In this document: in pieces, positions 37,133 through 45,421 of the stretch
Position numbering within the stretch: the stretch's first letter is position 1
Layout: each line of letters begins with the position of its first letter
NCBI RefSeq assembly: GCF_027594825.1
Contig: NZ_CP088930.1
Coordinates: 4,525,019-4,589,018, forward strand
Direction of reading: 5' to 3'
DNA from: Serratia liquefaciens
Lineage (GTDB): Bacteria > Pseudomonadota > Gammaproteobacteria > Enterobacterales > Enterobacteriaceae
DNA length: 64,000 bases
Position numbers and translations under genes: made by a program
Notes under the pieces: generated by a model
What the model saw: only the letters and a program-made list of their open reading frames with translations
Database searches by the model: none
Told to the model about the DNA's origin: nothing

Positions 37133-37574
37133 AATTCTATTCATTGCAGGTGAAAGAATTTATCGGGAGTTACCCTGGAAATAAGTAAAACTAACCCGCC
37201 CGGCTAAGCCGAGTGACAGTGATAATGTCTTTTTGTTAATCGTTTTCTTAACGAAAAGTGGATTATTACAGGCTGTCTGGGGACAGGTTGTTCAACTCTG
37301 GTTACTGCGGGGATATTATTGTTTGCAATATTGTTAAAAACTACTTTTGTAACTAAAAAAAGCCCATTAAAGGCAGGAATCATTCATTTATTATTTTTAT
37401 TTAAATATAACCGCTAAATTAATAAGGTCTAATTGTCGCTGATTTAAACGATATGCCATTATCACACAATATTTATGGAATAAAGGCAAATGCCGGCAGG
37501 TAACAAAATGAAAATGGCCGCCGGGTATTACCGGGCGACCATGGGCTGGGTGAGCCTTAGCGGCATTTTTGCGC
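37133..37574. other. Intergenic region between mqo and the acetyltransferase gene
   Basis: No gene is visible in these 440 bases. The stretch from about 37320 to 37480 is AT-rich and may hold the mqo promoter. An imperfect GC hairpin (ATGGCCGCCGGG ... CCGGGCGACCAT, about 37513-37541) lies near the acetyltransferase stop and could be its terminator. Confidence 0.45.
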
Positions 37575-38129
37575 TCAAGCCTGCCGCCACTCCTCCTTCA
37601 ACAGTGCATAAATCAGTTCATCGCCCCATTGGCCGTTGAAACGATCGTTTTGTCGCAGGTGCGCCTCTTTGCGCATCCCCAGACGTTCGACGACCCCGAT
37701 AGATCCCTGATTGGCTGCATCGAGCCTGGCAAAAATGCGGTGGCAGCCCACTTGGTTAAACCCCCGATCCAACACCGCTTGCACGGCTTCGGCAGCATAA
37801 CCTTTACCGGCGTAGGCCGGGTTGAAGATATAACCGATCTCGGCCTGTAATGCTGCGCGGTTAGCCAGTTTCAGCAAGACTTCACCGATCAACTCTCCGC
37901 TGTCCTTCAGGGTGACGGCACAATAAAAAATATCGCCGTCCTGGCTGAAGCGCGAAGCTATCGCCTGAGTCAGCTGATCGGCCAGTTGCGTGCTGTCCGG
38001 GGTGGGGGCATAAAGATAACGATAGACTTCCGGCAAACGGTGGTAAGCCGAGTAGGCTTCGAGATCGTCGGGCGTGAAGCGGCGCAGTTGCAGACGTTCG
38101 GTGGCGAAGGGCAGGGTAATCAAATGCAA
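37575..38129 (-). CDS. GNAT-family N-acetyltransferase, RimJ/RimL type
   Basis: About 184 residues of a GNAT acetyltransferase: the N-terminal ATERLQLRRFTPDDLEAY, the acetyl-CoA loop GYIFNPAYAGKGYAAEAVQAVL and the C-terminal NQGSIGVVERLGMRKEAHLRQ are typical of the RimJ/RimL group. The start is uncertain. No ATG lies near the expected N-terminus; a TTG at 38129 has AAGGATGAG upstream and fits the family, a GTG at 38159 is an alternative, and an ATG at 38240 would add an odd Cys-rich extension. The substrate is unknown. Confidence 0.8.
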   Translation of the reverse strand: MHLITLPFATERLQLRRFTPDDLEAYSAYHRLPEVYRYLYAPTPDSTQLADQLTQAIASRFSQDGDIFYCAVTLKDSGELIGEVLLKLANRAALQAEIGYIFNPAYAGKGYAAEAVQAVLDRGFNQVGCHRIFARLDAANQGSIGVVERLGMRKEAHLRQNDRFNGQWGDELIYALLKEEWRQA

Positions 38130-38246
38130 GAGCTCATCCTTATTGTCGGGTGGGATCACATTGGTTTTTTTACGGACAGGGCAGAACTTTTTTGCGAGGA
38201 ATACAGGTCCCACAATATAGCAGCAACCTGGGGGTTTCAAACGGCG

Positions 38247-38288
38247 AAAGCCCTGGTCATCGCCGGGTGAGCAGGATGAACAGGGCTT
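38247..38288 (-). terminator. Hairpin downstream of phoA
   Basis: AAGCCCTG and CAGGGCTT are inverted repeats (38248-38288) with further pairing of TTCATC and GATGA inside, 28 bases after the phoA stop. No T tract follows, so function is tentative. Confidence 0.4.
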
Positions 38289-38315
38289 ATTTAATCAGCG
38301 TACGGGGGCGTTAGC

Positions 38316-39743
38316 TTACTTAATCGCCATGGCGTCACGCATGGTATAGAACAAATCTGTCTGATCGGTCAGCCCGACGACGTTGGCGGCATGCGGGCCG
38401 TAGGCGGCAACACGCAGCTGGGTGCCGGTGTGGCCCTGCGAATCCTCTTCCGAGTTGCCGTAGCTGATGGTCATCGGCGCGCCATCTTTGGTGGTCAGCA
38501 TTTGCGTCAGGCCCGGCGCTTTGGCGTCGGCGGCGATAATCTGGCTGGAGTGAGCATGGTCAGCGGTGACAATCACCAGGGTGTTGCCATCGGCACGGGC
38601 GAACTCCAATGCTTTCTGTACGGCCTCATCCAGATCGACCGTTTCCCCGAACTGGCCGCACGGGTTGGCGGCATGATCCTGTTTGTCGATCGAGGCGCCT
38701 TCAACCTGCAGGAAGAAACCGTTTTTGTTGGTTTTCAGCAGGTCGATGGCTTTCTCGGTCATGACCGCCAGCGTCGGGATATCCGCCGTACGTGCCGGGT
38801 TGTTCTGACAGGTAACCGCCGGTTGATCGAGATTACCGTGATAGCTGGCCTTCGGCCCCTGCCAGCGTACCGGCATATTGCCGGCGGCAAACAGCCCCAG
38901 CAGCGGCTTTTGCTGATTGGCGACATTGACGGCGTTCAGGGCATCGAGGTTTTCCACCCACTGATAACCCAGCGCAACCGCCTGGTCTTTCAGCGATTTT
39001 CCCTGCCATTCGCCGCTTTTGGCCAACTGATTAAAGGATTTTGCTCCGCCGCCCAAGGTGACGTCGGCGCGGGCTTTGAGTAACTGCTCGCTGATGGAAC
39101 CACGGCCGCCATTTTCCAGCGCGTTGGTGGCACACTTTTCACTGGTCTCTTCCGGGCCGTAACATTTACGCGAGGTGACGTGGGAAATTTGCGCCGCCGG
39201 AGTGGCGTCTTGCAGCTCTGCCGTGGAGACGTTGCCGGTGGCTTTACCCGCCGCTTTGGCGATTTCCAGCAGCGTCGGCTGGTCTTTGCCGTTAACGTCG
39301 ACGCCCAGTGCACCGTTGTAGGTTTTTACGCCGCTGGACCAGGCGGTCGCCGAGGCGGCGGAGTCAGTCACGTAATCCGGCTTGTGGGTTTTCTTGTCCA
39401 GTGAGTAATGGGTGTATTGGCCGGTTAACGGCAGGGCATCGATGCCTTTAAAATAGCCGCCCGCGCCTTCGGCATAGTTGCGCGCCGAAGTGATTTCCGA
39501 ATCGCCCATGCCGTCGCCAATCAGCAAAATCACATTCTTGACCGTTTTATCAGACAACGAAGCTTTCAATGCAGCGGTTTGATCGCCACTCAGGCGACGT
39601 GCTCCGCCGGGTTCAACGATATTGCCGCGAGCCGCACGCTCGGAAAGGCCAGCGGTATTGACCGGGGTTTCATCGGCGAAGGCGGTGGAACAGAGTAAGG
39701 CGGATAACACAGCTCCGGCGATCAGGGAAAGGGACTGCTGCAT
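38316..39743 (-). CDS. phoA: Alkaline phosphatase PhoA
   Basis: A 475-residue periplasmic phosphomonoesterase with a signal peptide (cleaved after AFA, near residue 23). It shows [20 protein letters not shown] (metal-binding Asp), the active-site DSAASATAW with nucleophile Ser128, [14 protein letters not shown], and [10 protein letters not shown]. Two Cys pairs suit the known disulfides. A good Pho box lies about 75 bp upstream, so phosphate starvation should induce it through PhoB. Confidence 0.95.
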   Translation of the reverse strand: MQQSLSLIAGAVLSALLCSTAFADETPVNTAGLSERAARGNIVEPGGARRLSGDQTAALKASLSDKTVKNVILLIGDGMGDSEITSARNYAEGAGGYFKGIDALPLTGQYTHYSLDKKTHKPDYVTDSAASATAWSSGVKTYNGALGVDVNGKDQPTLLEIAKAAGKATGNVSTAELQDATPAAQISHVTSRKCYGPEETSEKCATNALENGGRGSISEQLLKARADVTLGGGAKSFNQLAKSGEWQGKSLKDQAVALGYQWVENLDALNAVNVANQQKPLLGLFAAGNMPVRWQGPKASYHGNLDQPAVTCQNNPARTADIPTLAVMTEKAIDLLKTNKNGFFLQVEGASIDKQDHAANPCGQFGETVDLDEAVQKALEFARADGNTLVIVTADHAHSSQIIAADAKAPGLTQMLTTKDGAPMTISYGNSEEDSQGHTGTQLRVAAYGPHAANVVGLTDQTDLFYTMRDAMAIK

Positions 39744-39818
39744 AGGGGGAAAGCTCCTTTTCGAAATACAAAATTATAATTGGCATCAATTTGTTACGAA
39801 GGAGGGTAGTGCAGAGGT

Positions 39819-39836
39819 ATGACAGTTTTATGACGG
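39819..39836 (-). promoter_or_regulatory. Pho box upstream of phoA
   Basis: On the minus strand the sequence CCGTCATAAAACTGTCAT matches the PhoB consensus of two CTGTCAT direct repeats with an 11-bp period, with one or two mismatches. It lies in the phoA promoter region. Confidence 0.8.
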
Positions 39837-39844
39837 TAAATGGG

Positions 39845-39871
39845 AAAAAAAGGATAGCCGGGCGGCTATCC
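39845..39871 (-). terminator. Terminator of the GST-like gene
   Basis: On the minus strand GGATAGCC-GCCC-GGCTATCC forms a perfect 8-bp stem followed by seven T residues, just after the GST-like stop codon. Confidence 0.9.
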
Positions 39872-39882
39872 CAGGCTATCCA

Positions 39883-40590
39883 TTATTCGCTGCGGGCGGG
39901 AATATTCAGGCCGCGTTGTACTGCCGGACGGGCGAGACCGCGCTCCAGCCATTGTCCTACCCGCGGGAAGCTATCGAACTCGACCAACTCACGGGCTTCG
40001 TAAAAGCCGATCAGGTTACGTACCCAACCCAGAAGCGAGATATCGGCGATGGTGTAATCCTGGCCCATGATCCAGTCGCGGCCTTCAAGCCGACTCTCCA
40101 GTACGCCCAGCAGGCGTTTGGACTCATTCTTATAACGCTCAAGTGGGCGTTTATCTTCGTATTCACGTCCGGCAAAGCGGTGGAAGAAACCGAGCTGCCC
40201 GAACATCGGGCCAACGGCGGCCATCTGGAAAAACACCCACTGGATGGTTTCGTAACGCAGGGCGGGATCCTGCGGCAGGAACTTGCCGCTTTTCTCCGCC
40301 AGATAAAGCAGGATAGCGCCAGACTCAAACAAAGGCAGAGGTTTGCCGCCGGGGCCATCGGGATCGATGATGGACGGGATCTTGCCGTTGGGGTTCAGCG
40401 ACAGAAACTCTGGCGTCCAGGTTTCGTTTTTGCCGATGTCGATCAGGTGAGCTTCATAAGGCAGGCCGATCTCCTCCAGCATGATGGAAACTTTTACGCC
40501 GTTCGGCGTGGGCAGCGAATAGAGCTGCAGCCGTTCCGGATGCTGCGCCGGCCACAGTTTGGTGATGGGAAATTGGGTTTGACTGAGCAT
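39883..40590 (-). CDS. Glutathione S-transferase-like protein (Nu-class/YfcG-like)
   Basis: A 235-residue protein with a thioredoxin-fold N-terminal GST domain (LQLYSLPTPNGVKVSIMLEEIGLPYEA ... FESGAILLYLAEKSG) and an all-helical C-terminal domain (DYTIADISLLGWVRNLI). The NGxK/T region in PTPNGVKV and the overall form resemble the YfcG/YghU group, which reduce disulfides with glutathione. Start at 40590 with GAGGA upstream. Confidence 0.85.
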   Translation of the reverse strand: MLSQTQFPITKLWPAQHPERLQLYSLPTPNGVKVSIMLEEIGLPYEAHLIDIGKNETWTPEFLSLNPNGKIPSIIDPDGPGGKPLPLFESGAILLYLAEKSGKFLPQDPALRYETIQWVFFQMAAVGPMFGQLGFFHRFAGREYEDKRPLERYKNESKRLLGVLESRLEGRDWIMGQDYTIADISLLGWVRNLIGFYEARELVEFDSFPRVGQWLERGLARPAVQRGLNIPARSE

Positions 40591-40652
40591 GGAGAGTCCT
40601 CGGGTTGACGGTTTGCCTATTGAGTATTGCACCAAAACTACCCTGCCGCGGG

Positions 40653-41336
40653 TTAAACCCTGAGGTCAAAATGTGCTTTCAACGCTTTTTTCCCGCTGGC
40701 GGTGAGCTGCAGTTCACGGCTTTCCAACTGGCGCTTAATCCAGCCGCGGCTGATGAAAGTCGTCAGCAGCGCGGCGCCCAATGCGCCACCCAGGTGGGCC
40801 TTGCGCTCACTCCAGTCCAGACAGCCGCAGGCGAAGCGCCTTCGCGAAGACGCAGGGGAACAGTCGACGCCTAACCGAGTAAGTGCCGCCAGGCCTGCCT
40901 CGCTTAGCCGGTAGTCTTCCTCACCTTCTAACCAGGTTAGCTGATGCAGGCGTTCATGCAGTTTTACCGCCACCTCGCCGGCCAGATGGTCATAACAGGT
41001 GCGGGCGAATTGCAACGAAGTCGGGGTGGTGCTTTTCACCACGGGTTTCTCGATACCGGCCAGCGCCATCAGCGTTTCCAGAGCTGTGGCTACCGCCGGT
41101 CCCGCCAGACGGAAATAACGATAGCGCCCCTGCTTGACGCAGTCGATCAGTCGCTGTTCTTGCAGGCGCGCCAGATGGCCGCTGGCGGTAGAGGCCGCGA
41201 CATCCACTGCGGCGCTGAGCTCGGTGGCGGTATAGGCGCGACCGTCCATCAACAGGCACAGCATGCGCGCTCGGGTACGGTCGGCAATGGCGCCGCTCAG
41301 TGCCGCGAGACGATCTTCAATATCGATGTTATTCAT
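40653..41336 (-). CDS. ArsR-family transcriptional regulator
   Basis: A 227-residue regulator with an N-terminal winged helix (about 8-85: RTRARMLCLLMDGRAYTATELS, VAASTASGHLARLQEQRLID, GRYRYFRLAGPAV). The C-terminal half is longer than in classic ArsR proteins and contains Cys residues in VDCSPAS and FACGCLDW that could bind a thiol-reactive ligand or metal. It is divergent from a small monooxygenase gene. A perfect 9-bp inverted repeat overlaps its start codon and suggests autorepression. Confidence 0.85.
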   Translation of the reverse strand: MNNIDIEDRLAALSGAIADRTRARMLCLLMDGRAYTATELSAAVDVAASTASGHLARLQEQRLIDCVKQGRYRYFRLAGPAVATALETLMALAGIEKPVVKSTTPTSLQFARTCYDHLAGEVAVKLHERLHQLTWLEGEEDYRLSEAGLAALTRLGVDCSPASSRRRFACGCLDWSERKAHLGGALGAALLTTFISRGWIKRQLESRELQLTASGKKALKAHFDLRV

Positions 41337-41359
41337 ACTTCGAGATTAGGCGAAGTATG
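41334..41359. promoter_or_regulatory. Inverted repeat over the ArsR-type start codon, candidate operator
   Basis: CATACTTCG (41334-41342) and CGAAGTATG (41351-41359) are perfect inverted copies with an 8-bp spacer. The left arm includes the start codon of the minus-strand regulator, and the site faces the divergent monooxygenase promoter. Confidence 0.65.
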
Positions 41360-41432
41360 GCGGTGCGTCCACCGTTAGGATAGGTTCACAAAACACACGA
41401 ATACCTGAATTTACCTCTGACAGGAGCGCCCT

Positions 41433-41780
41433 ATGATTGCCGTTATTTTTGAGTTGCAGGCCGCTGACGGCCAGCGTGAGACCTACCTTGAATTGGCCGC
41501 CGATCTGAAGCCGTTGCTGGCAGAAATTGACGGGTTCATTTCTATTGAGCGCTTTCAAAGCCTGGCCGATCCGCAGCGGCTGCTGTCACTGTCCTTTTGG
41601 CGCGATGAGGCGGCGGTGCAGCAGTGGCGAAATATCGAGCAGCACCGAGCCGCACAGAAACGGGGGCGCCATGGCGTGTTGGCGCAGTATCGCCTGCGGG
41701 TAGCGGAGGTAGTGCGGGATTATGGTCTGGATCAGCGAGAACAGACCCCGCATGACAGCCGCGGCTACCATGCAGGTTAA
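41433..41780 (+). CDS. Antibiotic-biosynthesis-monooxygenase (ABM) domain protein
   Basis: A 115-residue single-domain protein of the ABM/heme-degrading-like fold: AVIFELQAADGQRETYLELAADLKPLLAEIDGFISIERFQS and LSFWRDEAAVQQWRN are typical. Cofactor-free oxygenases and stress proteins such as YqjZ share this fold; the substrate is unknown. It is divergent from the ArsR-type regulator and probably its target. Confidence 0.8.
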   Translation: MIAVIFELQAADGQRETYLELAADLKPLLAEIDGFISIERFQSLADPQRLLSLSFWRDEAAVQQWRNIEQHRAAQKRGRHGVLAQYRLRVAEVVRDYGLDQREQTPHDSRGYHAG

Positions 41781-41943
41781 TGGCGCGGCCTTTATCCGCT
41801 ATGACTATGTTTGGCGCAGAGTTGTTGACAATATTGGGTTATTTGCCTTATTGATAATGTATGAGCATAAACAAGGTTTCATTCGCGCAGATTATTATCA
41901 CCATTCTCGGAGTGGTGGGCTAGCGCGTCTCTGTCATGCTAAA

Positions 41944-41970
41944 ACCCGCCGGTAAGGCGGGTCATCTTTT
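41944..41970 (+). terminator. Hairpin terminator candidate
   Basis: ACCCGCC-GGTAA-GGCGGGT (41944-41962) is a perfect 7-bp stem followed by CATCTTTT, before the P-loop protein gene. The 160 bases before it hold no gene that I can support. Confidence 0.55.
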
Positions 41971-42004
41971 CCCTCCTGCCGGTACTCACCTTCAGGAGAA
42001 CGCT

Positions 42005-42499
42005 ATGAATAATTCCTCCCACGCCGTTTTACATGTGATGTGCGGCAAGGCCGGTTCCGGCAAATCAACCCTGGCAAATCGACTGGCGCAGCAGCCCCAT
42101 ACGCTGCTGATCGTTGAAGATAGCTGGTTGGCGACGCTGTACCATCAACAAATGACCACGCTTCAGGACTATGTTCGCTATTCCGCCAACCTGAGGCAGG
42201 CGCTGAGCGAGCATTTGGTGCAACTGCTGCGCAATGGTCTGTCGGTGGTTATGGATTTTCCGATGAATACGCCGGATCGGCGCTTTTGGGCCAGACAACT
42301 GGCGGAGGAAGCTGGTGTGGCGCACTGTCTGCATTTTCTGGACGTCAGCAATGCGCAGTGCAAGAGCCGGATAAAACACAGAAATGAACAGGGTGAACAT
42401 CCCTTTGTGCTCAGTGAAGAGACTTTCGATCTGCTCACGCAATACTTTGTGGCCCCCACCGAGGAAGAGTGTCTGACCCTTGTCAGATACGGTGAATAG
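42005..42499 (+). CDS. P-loop ATP-binding (AAA_33 kinase-like) protein
   Basis: A 164-residue protein with Walker A motif GKAGSGKST (residues 14-22) and the acidic MDFP segment (about 80-83) expected for zeta-toxin/gluconate-kinase-like small kinases of the AAA_33 type. AGGAG precedes the ATG at 42005. It stands alone, convergent with cynS. The phosphorylated substrate is unknown. Confidence 0.8.
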   Translation: MNNSSHAVLHVMCGKAGSGKSTLANRLAQQPHTLLIVEDSWLATLYHQQMTTLQDYVRYSANLRQALSEHLVQLLRNGLSVVMDFPMNTPDRRFWARQLAEEAGVAHCLHFLDVSNAQCKSRIKHRNEQGEHPFVLSEETFDLLTQYFVAPTEEECLTLVRYGE

Positions 42500-42538
42500 A
42501 TGGGGTGAAACGCTGAGACTGCCGAGAACAATATCCGT

Positions 42539-42564
42539 TGCCGGCGACGGTAAAGTCGCCGGCA
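42539..42564. terminator. GC-rich hairpin between convergent genes
   Basis: TGCCGGCGAC and GTCGCCGGCA form a perfect 10-bp stem with a 6-nt loop, 10 bp after the cynS stop. No T tract follows on either strand. Confidence 0.5.
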
Positions 42565-42573
42565 TCGTCAGGA

Positions 42574-43044
42574 TCAGAAAGGCTTGGTTGGCAGGTATTT
42601 CCCGTCCAGGGTGATCACCGCGCGTTCACCACCGTCCGGATCCGGCACTTTTTTGATATCCAACTTGAAGTTAATCGCGCTGATAATGCCGTCGCCAAAC
42701 TGTTCGTGCACCAGGGCTTTCAGCGTGGAGCCGTAAATCTGCACCATTTCATAAAAGCGATAAATGGTCGGATCGGTCGGTACGCCGCCTGGGATGCTGC
42801 CGCGCAGCGGAATGGTTTGCAGCAGACGGACAGCGTCTTCATCCAGATCCAATTTCTCGGCCACCACCAGTGCCGCCTGTTCTGGCAGCGGATGCTGGCC
42901 CAGCAGGGCGGCGGTGACGAAGGCCAGACTCAGGCCGGTACCCTGGTTAATGGCTTCGAAGGTCAGGTTTTTGCGGATCTTGGCGGCCATGATGGTGTCG
43001 GTCAAGGTTTCGCGAGGGGATGAGTGATGCAGTGATTGTGTCAT
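42574..43044 (-). CDS. cynS: Cyanate hydratase (cyanase) CynS
   Basis: A 156-residue enzyme of exactly the E. coli length. The catalytic triad residues fall at the known positions Arg96, Glu99 (YRFYE) and Ser122 (GIISAINF). It converts cyanate and bicarbonate to ammonia and CO2. It is 18 bp downstream of cynT, which recycles the CO2 to bicarbonate. No cynX transporter gene follows. Confidence 0.96.
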   Translation of the reverse strand: MTQSLHHSSPRETLTDTIMAAKIRKNLTFEAINQGTGLSLAFVTAALLGQHPLPEQAALVVAEKLDLDEDAVRLLQTIPLRGSIPGGVPTDPTIYRFYEMVQIYGSTLKALVHEQFGDGIISAINFKLDIKKVPDPDGGERAVITLDGKYLPTKPF

Positions 43045-43062
43045 GTTGTCTCCTTATTCAGA

Positions 43063-43716
43063 TTAAAAACGGGATGCTGCAGGGGTTGCTGTAACCTCAG
43101 GATTGGTGGCTAACGGAATAAAACGGCGGGTTTCGCCATCCAGCGCGTCGATACAACCGCTGGCAATGTCATAGACCCAACCGTGCAACTTCAACCGGCC
43201 CTGTTCAAGCGCCAGCGCCACGGAAGGGTGGGTTTTGATATTGGTCAGTTGCGCAATGACGTTCTCGCGCACCATTGAACTGACGCGTTCACCTTCAGAG
43301 GCATGCGGATAGGCCTGATTGACCACTTTGGCGGCATCGGCATAGCGCAGCCAGTTCGCCACCGTCGGCATATGATCCAGGCACTGGCAGCTGGCGATGG
43401 CGGTCATAGCGCCGCAGTCGGAATGCCCGCAGATTACGATGTCTTCCACGCCGAGCGCGGCGACGGCATATTCCACCGAAGCGGACACGCCGCCCGGTTC
43501 CGGGCCGAACGAAGGCACGATATTACCGGCATTGCGGATCACGAACAGGTCGCCGGGCTCACGCTGGGTGATCAGTTCCGGCACCAGCCGGCTATCGGAA
43601 CATGAGATAAACAGGGTGCGTGGGTTCTGGCGGGTGGCCAACTGCCGGAACAGTTCGGAACGTTCGACAAACGCCTCACGCTGGAACTTCAAAAAACCCT
43701 CGATAACCTCTTTCAT
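43063..43716 (-). CDS. cynT: Beta-class carbonic anhydrase CynT
   Basis: A 217-residue zinc enzyme with ligands Cys39 and Asp41 (SCSDSR), His98 and Cys101 (GHSDCGAM). It hydrates CO2 to bicarbonate and prevents bicarbonate depletion during cyanate breakdown. First gene of cynTS, divergent from cynR. Confidence 0.95.
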   Translation of the reverse strand: MKEVIEGFLKFQREAFVERSELFRQLATRQNPRTLFISCSDSRLVPELITQREPGDLFVIRNAGNIVPSFGPEPGGVSASVEYAVAALGVEDIVICGHSDCGAMTAIASCQCLDHMPTVANWLRYADAAKVVNQAYPHASEGERVSSMVRENVIAQLTNIKTHPSVALALEQGRLKLHGWVYDIASGCIDALDGETRRFIPLATNPEVTATPAASRF

Positions 43717-43774
43717 GCTGTCTCCATCAGGATGCTGTTAAGCGATGGGGGCATGATGCGCCGCTCTGGCTATA

Positions 43775-43805
43775 GGGTCTAAGACCCATTTATAATGGTT
43801 ACCAT
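43775..43805. promoter_or_regulatory. Candidate CynR operator region
   Basis: Two palindromes lie in the 114-bp cynT-cynR gap: GGGTCT-A-AGACCC (43775-43787) and ATGGT-T-ACCAT (43795-43805). Either could be the LysR-type binding site of CynR. Confidence 0.55.
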
Positions 43806-43830
43806 AGGAATTACTAATAGTAGAGGCGTT

Positions 43831-44733
43831 ATGCTACTGCGACACATCCGCTATTTTCTTGCCGTTGCCGAACTGGGCAACTTCACCCGCGCCGCCGAAG
43901 CACTGCATGTCTCGCAGCCAACGCTGTCGCAGCAAATCAAACAGTTGGAGGAAACCCTCGGCACGCCGTTGTTTGATCGTTCCGGCCGTACGGTGCGGCT
44001 GACCGACGCCGGTATGGCCTGGATGCGCTATGCCCGGTTGGCGCTACAGGATCTGGAAGCTGGCACTCGGGCGATCCACGACGTCGCGACGCTGGAACGT
44101 GGCAATCTGCGGCTGGCGATGACGCCAACCTTTACCGCCTATCTGGTGGGGCCGGTTATCGATGCTTTTTATCGGCGCTACCCGGGCGTTTCAGTGAGTA
44201 TTCATGAAATGACGCAGGACAGGATTGAGGCGCTTTTGGCGGAGGATCGCCTGGATTTGGGGATCGCATTCAGTCAGGCGCAGTCGGCGGATATTGAGGC
44301 TGAAGATCTGTTCAGCGAGTCGTTGAATATGATGGTCGGGGTTCGCCACCCGTTGGTTCAACGGCGCGAGCCTTTGACCGTTCAAGCGTTTGAACAGCAG
44401 CCGTTAGTGTTGCTGAGCGAGGATTTTGCTACCCGCCAGTTTATCGACGATTATTGCCGTCAGCAGGGTATTCGTCCCCGGGTGGCGATGCAGGCCAACG
44501 CGATTGGCGCCATCATTGAAATTGTGCGTCGTGGCCAATTGGCGACGGTATTACCTGCGGCGGTAGCACAGGTAAATCCACAGTTGCACCCGGTATTGCT
44601 TGCGGACGCCATGCCGGCGCGTCGGGCGGTGTTGCTGCAACGCAAAGGTGCCTACCATAGCGCCGCTTCGCAGGCGTTTGTTGAGGTTCTGCATCGCCAG
44701 AATTTTAACCAGGTACATTCTGGCGCGATATAA
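43831..44733 (+). CDS. cynR: LysR-family activator CynR
   Basis: A 300-residue LysR-type regulator (299 in E. coli). The N-terminal helix-turn-helix reads LAVAELGNFTRAAEALHVSQPTLSQQIKQLE; the rest is a periplasmic-binding-like effector domain that would bind cyanate. AGAGG precedes the ATG at 43831. It is divergent from cynTS as in E. coli. Confidence 0.9.
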   Translation: MLLRHIRYFLAVAELGNFTRAAEALHVSQPTLSQQIKQLEETLGTPLFDRSGRTVRLTDAGMAWMRYARLALQDLEAGTRAIHDVATLERGNLRLAMTPTFTAYLVGPVIDAFYRRYPGVSVSIHEMTQDRIEALLAEDRLDLGIAFSQAQSADIEAEDLFSESLNMMVGVRHPLVQRREPLTVQAFEQQPLVLLSEDFATRQFIDDYCRQQGIRPRVAMQANAIGAIIEIVRRGQLATVLPAAVAQVNPQLHPVLLADAMPARRAVLLQRKGAYHSAASQAFVEVLHRQNFNQVHSGAI

Positions 44734-44814
44734 AACCGGCTGAATACCGTGGTAGTCTGACGCAGAGTGAGGGTCCAATCGTCGCTTTCATTGTTGTCTG
44801 AATAGGGAGGTTTT

Positions 44815-45231
44815 ATGAAAAGGATCTTGAGCGCTATGACTTTGGTGTTTGTTTCTTTCTGTTCCCTCGACGGCTACGCCGCTGAACAACACCGTGAAGC
44901 GACAGAAAAGAATTTATCCAGGGTTACCCATTTTTCTTTGGGAATGAATGGGTTTGTTGGCATTGGCAGTGCCGGAGAAACCGATGTAATAGAAATCCTA
45001 ACCTACCAGGATGCGGGGGCCGTTTTCTTGCGTATTGCCAAGAATCCGCAGGCAACCCCAGAAGCTAAACTTTATGCTGCCTGCGGCTTAAAAAAGCTCA
45101 ATAATAAAACCGGTGAACCCAATTTCACCCCAGTGTGGGATAAACAGGTCTCGGTATTGAAAGGGGATATTTTGAGGAAAGAAAAGTTTAAAGATGTCTA
45201 TTTCAGTATCTTAAAGCATGGGTGCTGGTGA
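44815..45231 (+). CDS. Small exported hypothetical protein
   Basis: A 138-residue protein with a signal peptide (about 1-23, ending DGYA) and a soluble mature part with two cysteines (LYAACGLKKL and the C-terminal HGCW) that could form a disulfide. It has a good ribosome site (GGGAGG). I do not recognise the family. The mature part keeps a pattern (EILTYQDAGAVFLRIAKNPQATPEAKLYAACGL) suggestive of a small helical envelope protein. It stands alone between cynR and ybiT. Confidence 0.65.
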   Translation: MKRILSAMTLVFVSFCSLDGYAAEQHREATEKNLSRVTHFSLGMNGFVGIGSAGETDVIEILTYQDAGAVFLRIAKNPQATPEAKLYAACGLKKLNNKTGEPNFTPVWDKQVSVLKGDILRKEKFKDVYFSILKHGCW

Positions 45232-45421
45232 GTGTCTTAACTGCCCCTTAACCCGCCGATGGGATTTACTATATCCGACATCGTGGTAGCGCGTATTGTC
45301 TGGCTCCCTCTGCCGCCGCACCTTTGCTCAAATTGTCACCGAAACTTCCCGCGATCTCTGTTGCCCGTTATGGCATAATGCGCGCCAAATCACATTCCCA
45401 ATGATATGAAGAGCGAGCGCT

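Noticed and set aside
41722..41955. 77-codon open frame after the ABM-domain gene
   Set aside because: It overlaps the ABM gene in another frame and runs through a terminator hairpin; no coding signs.
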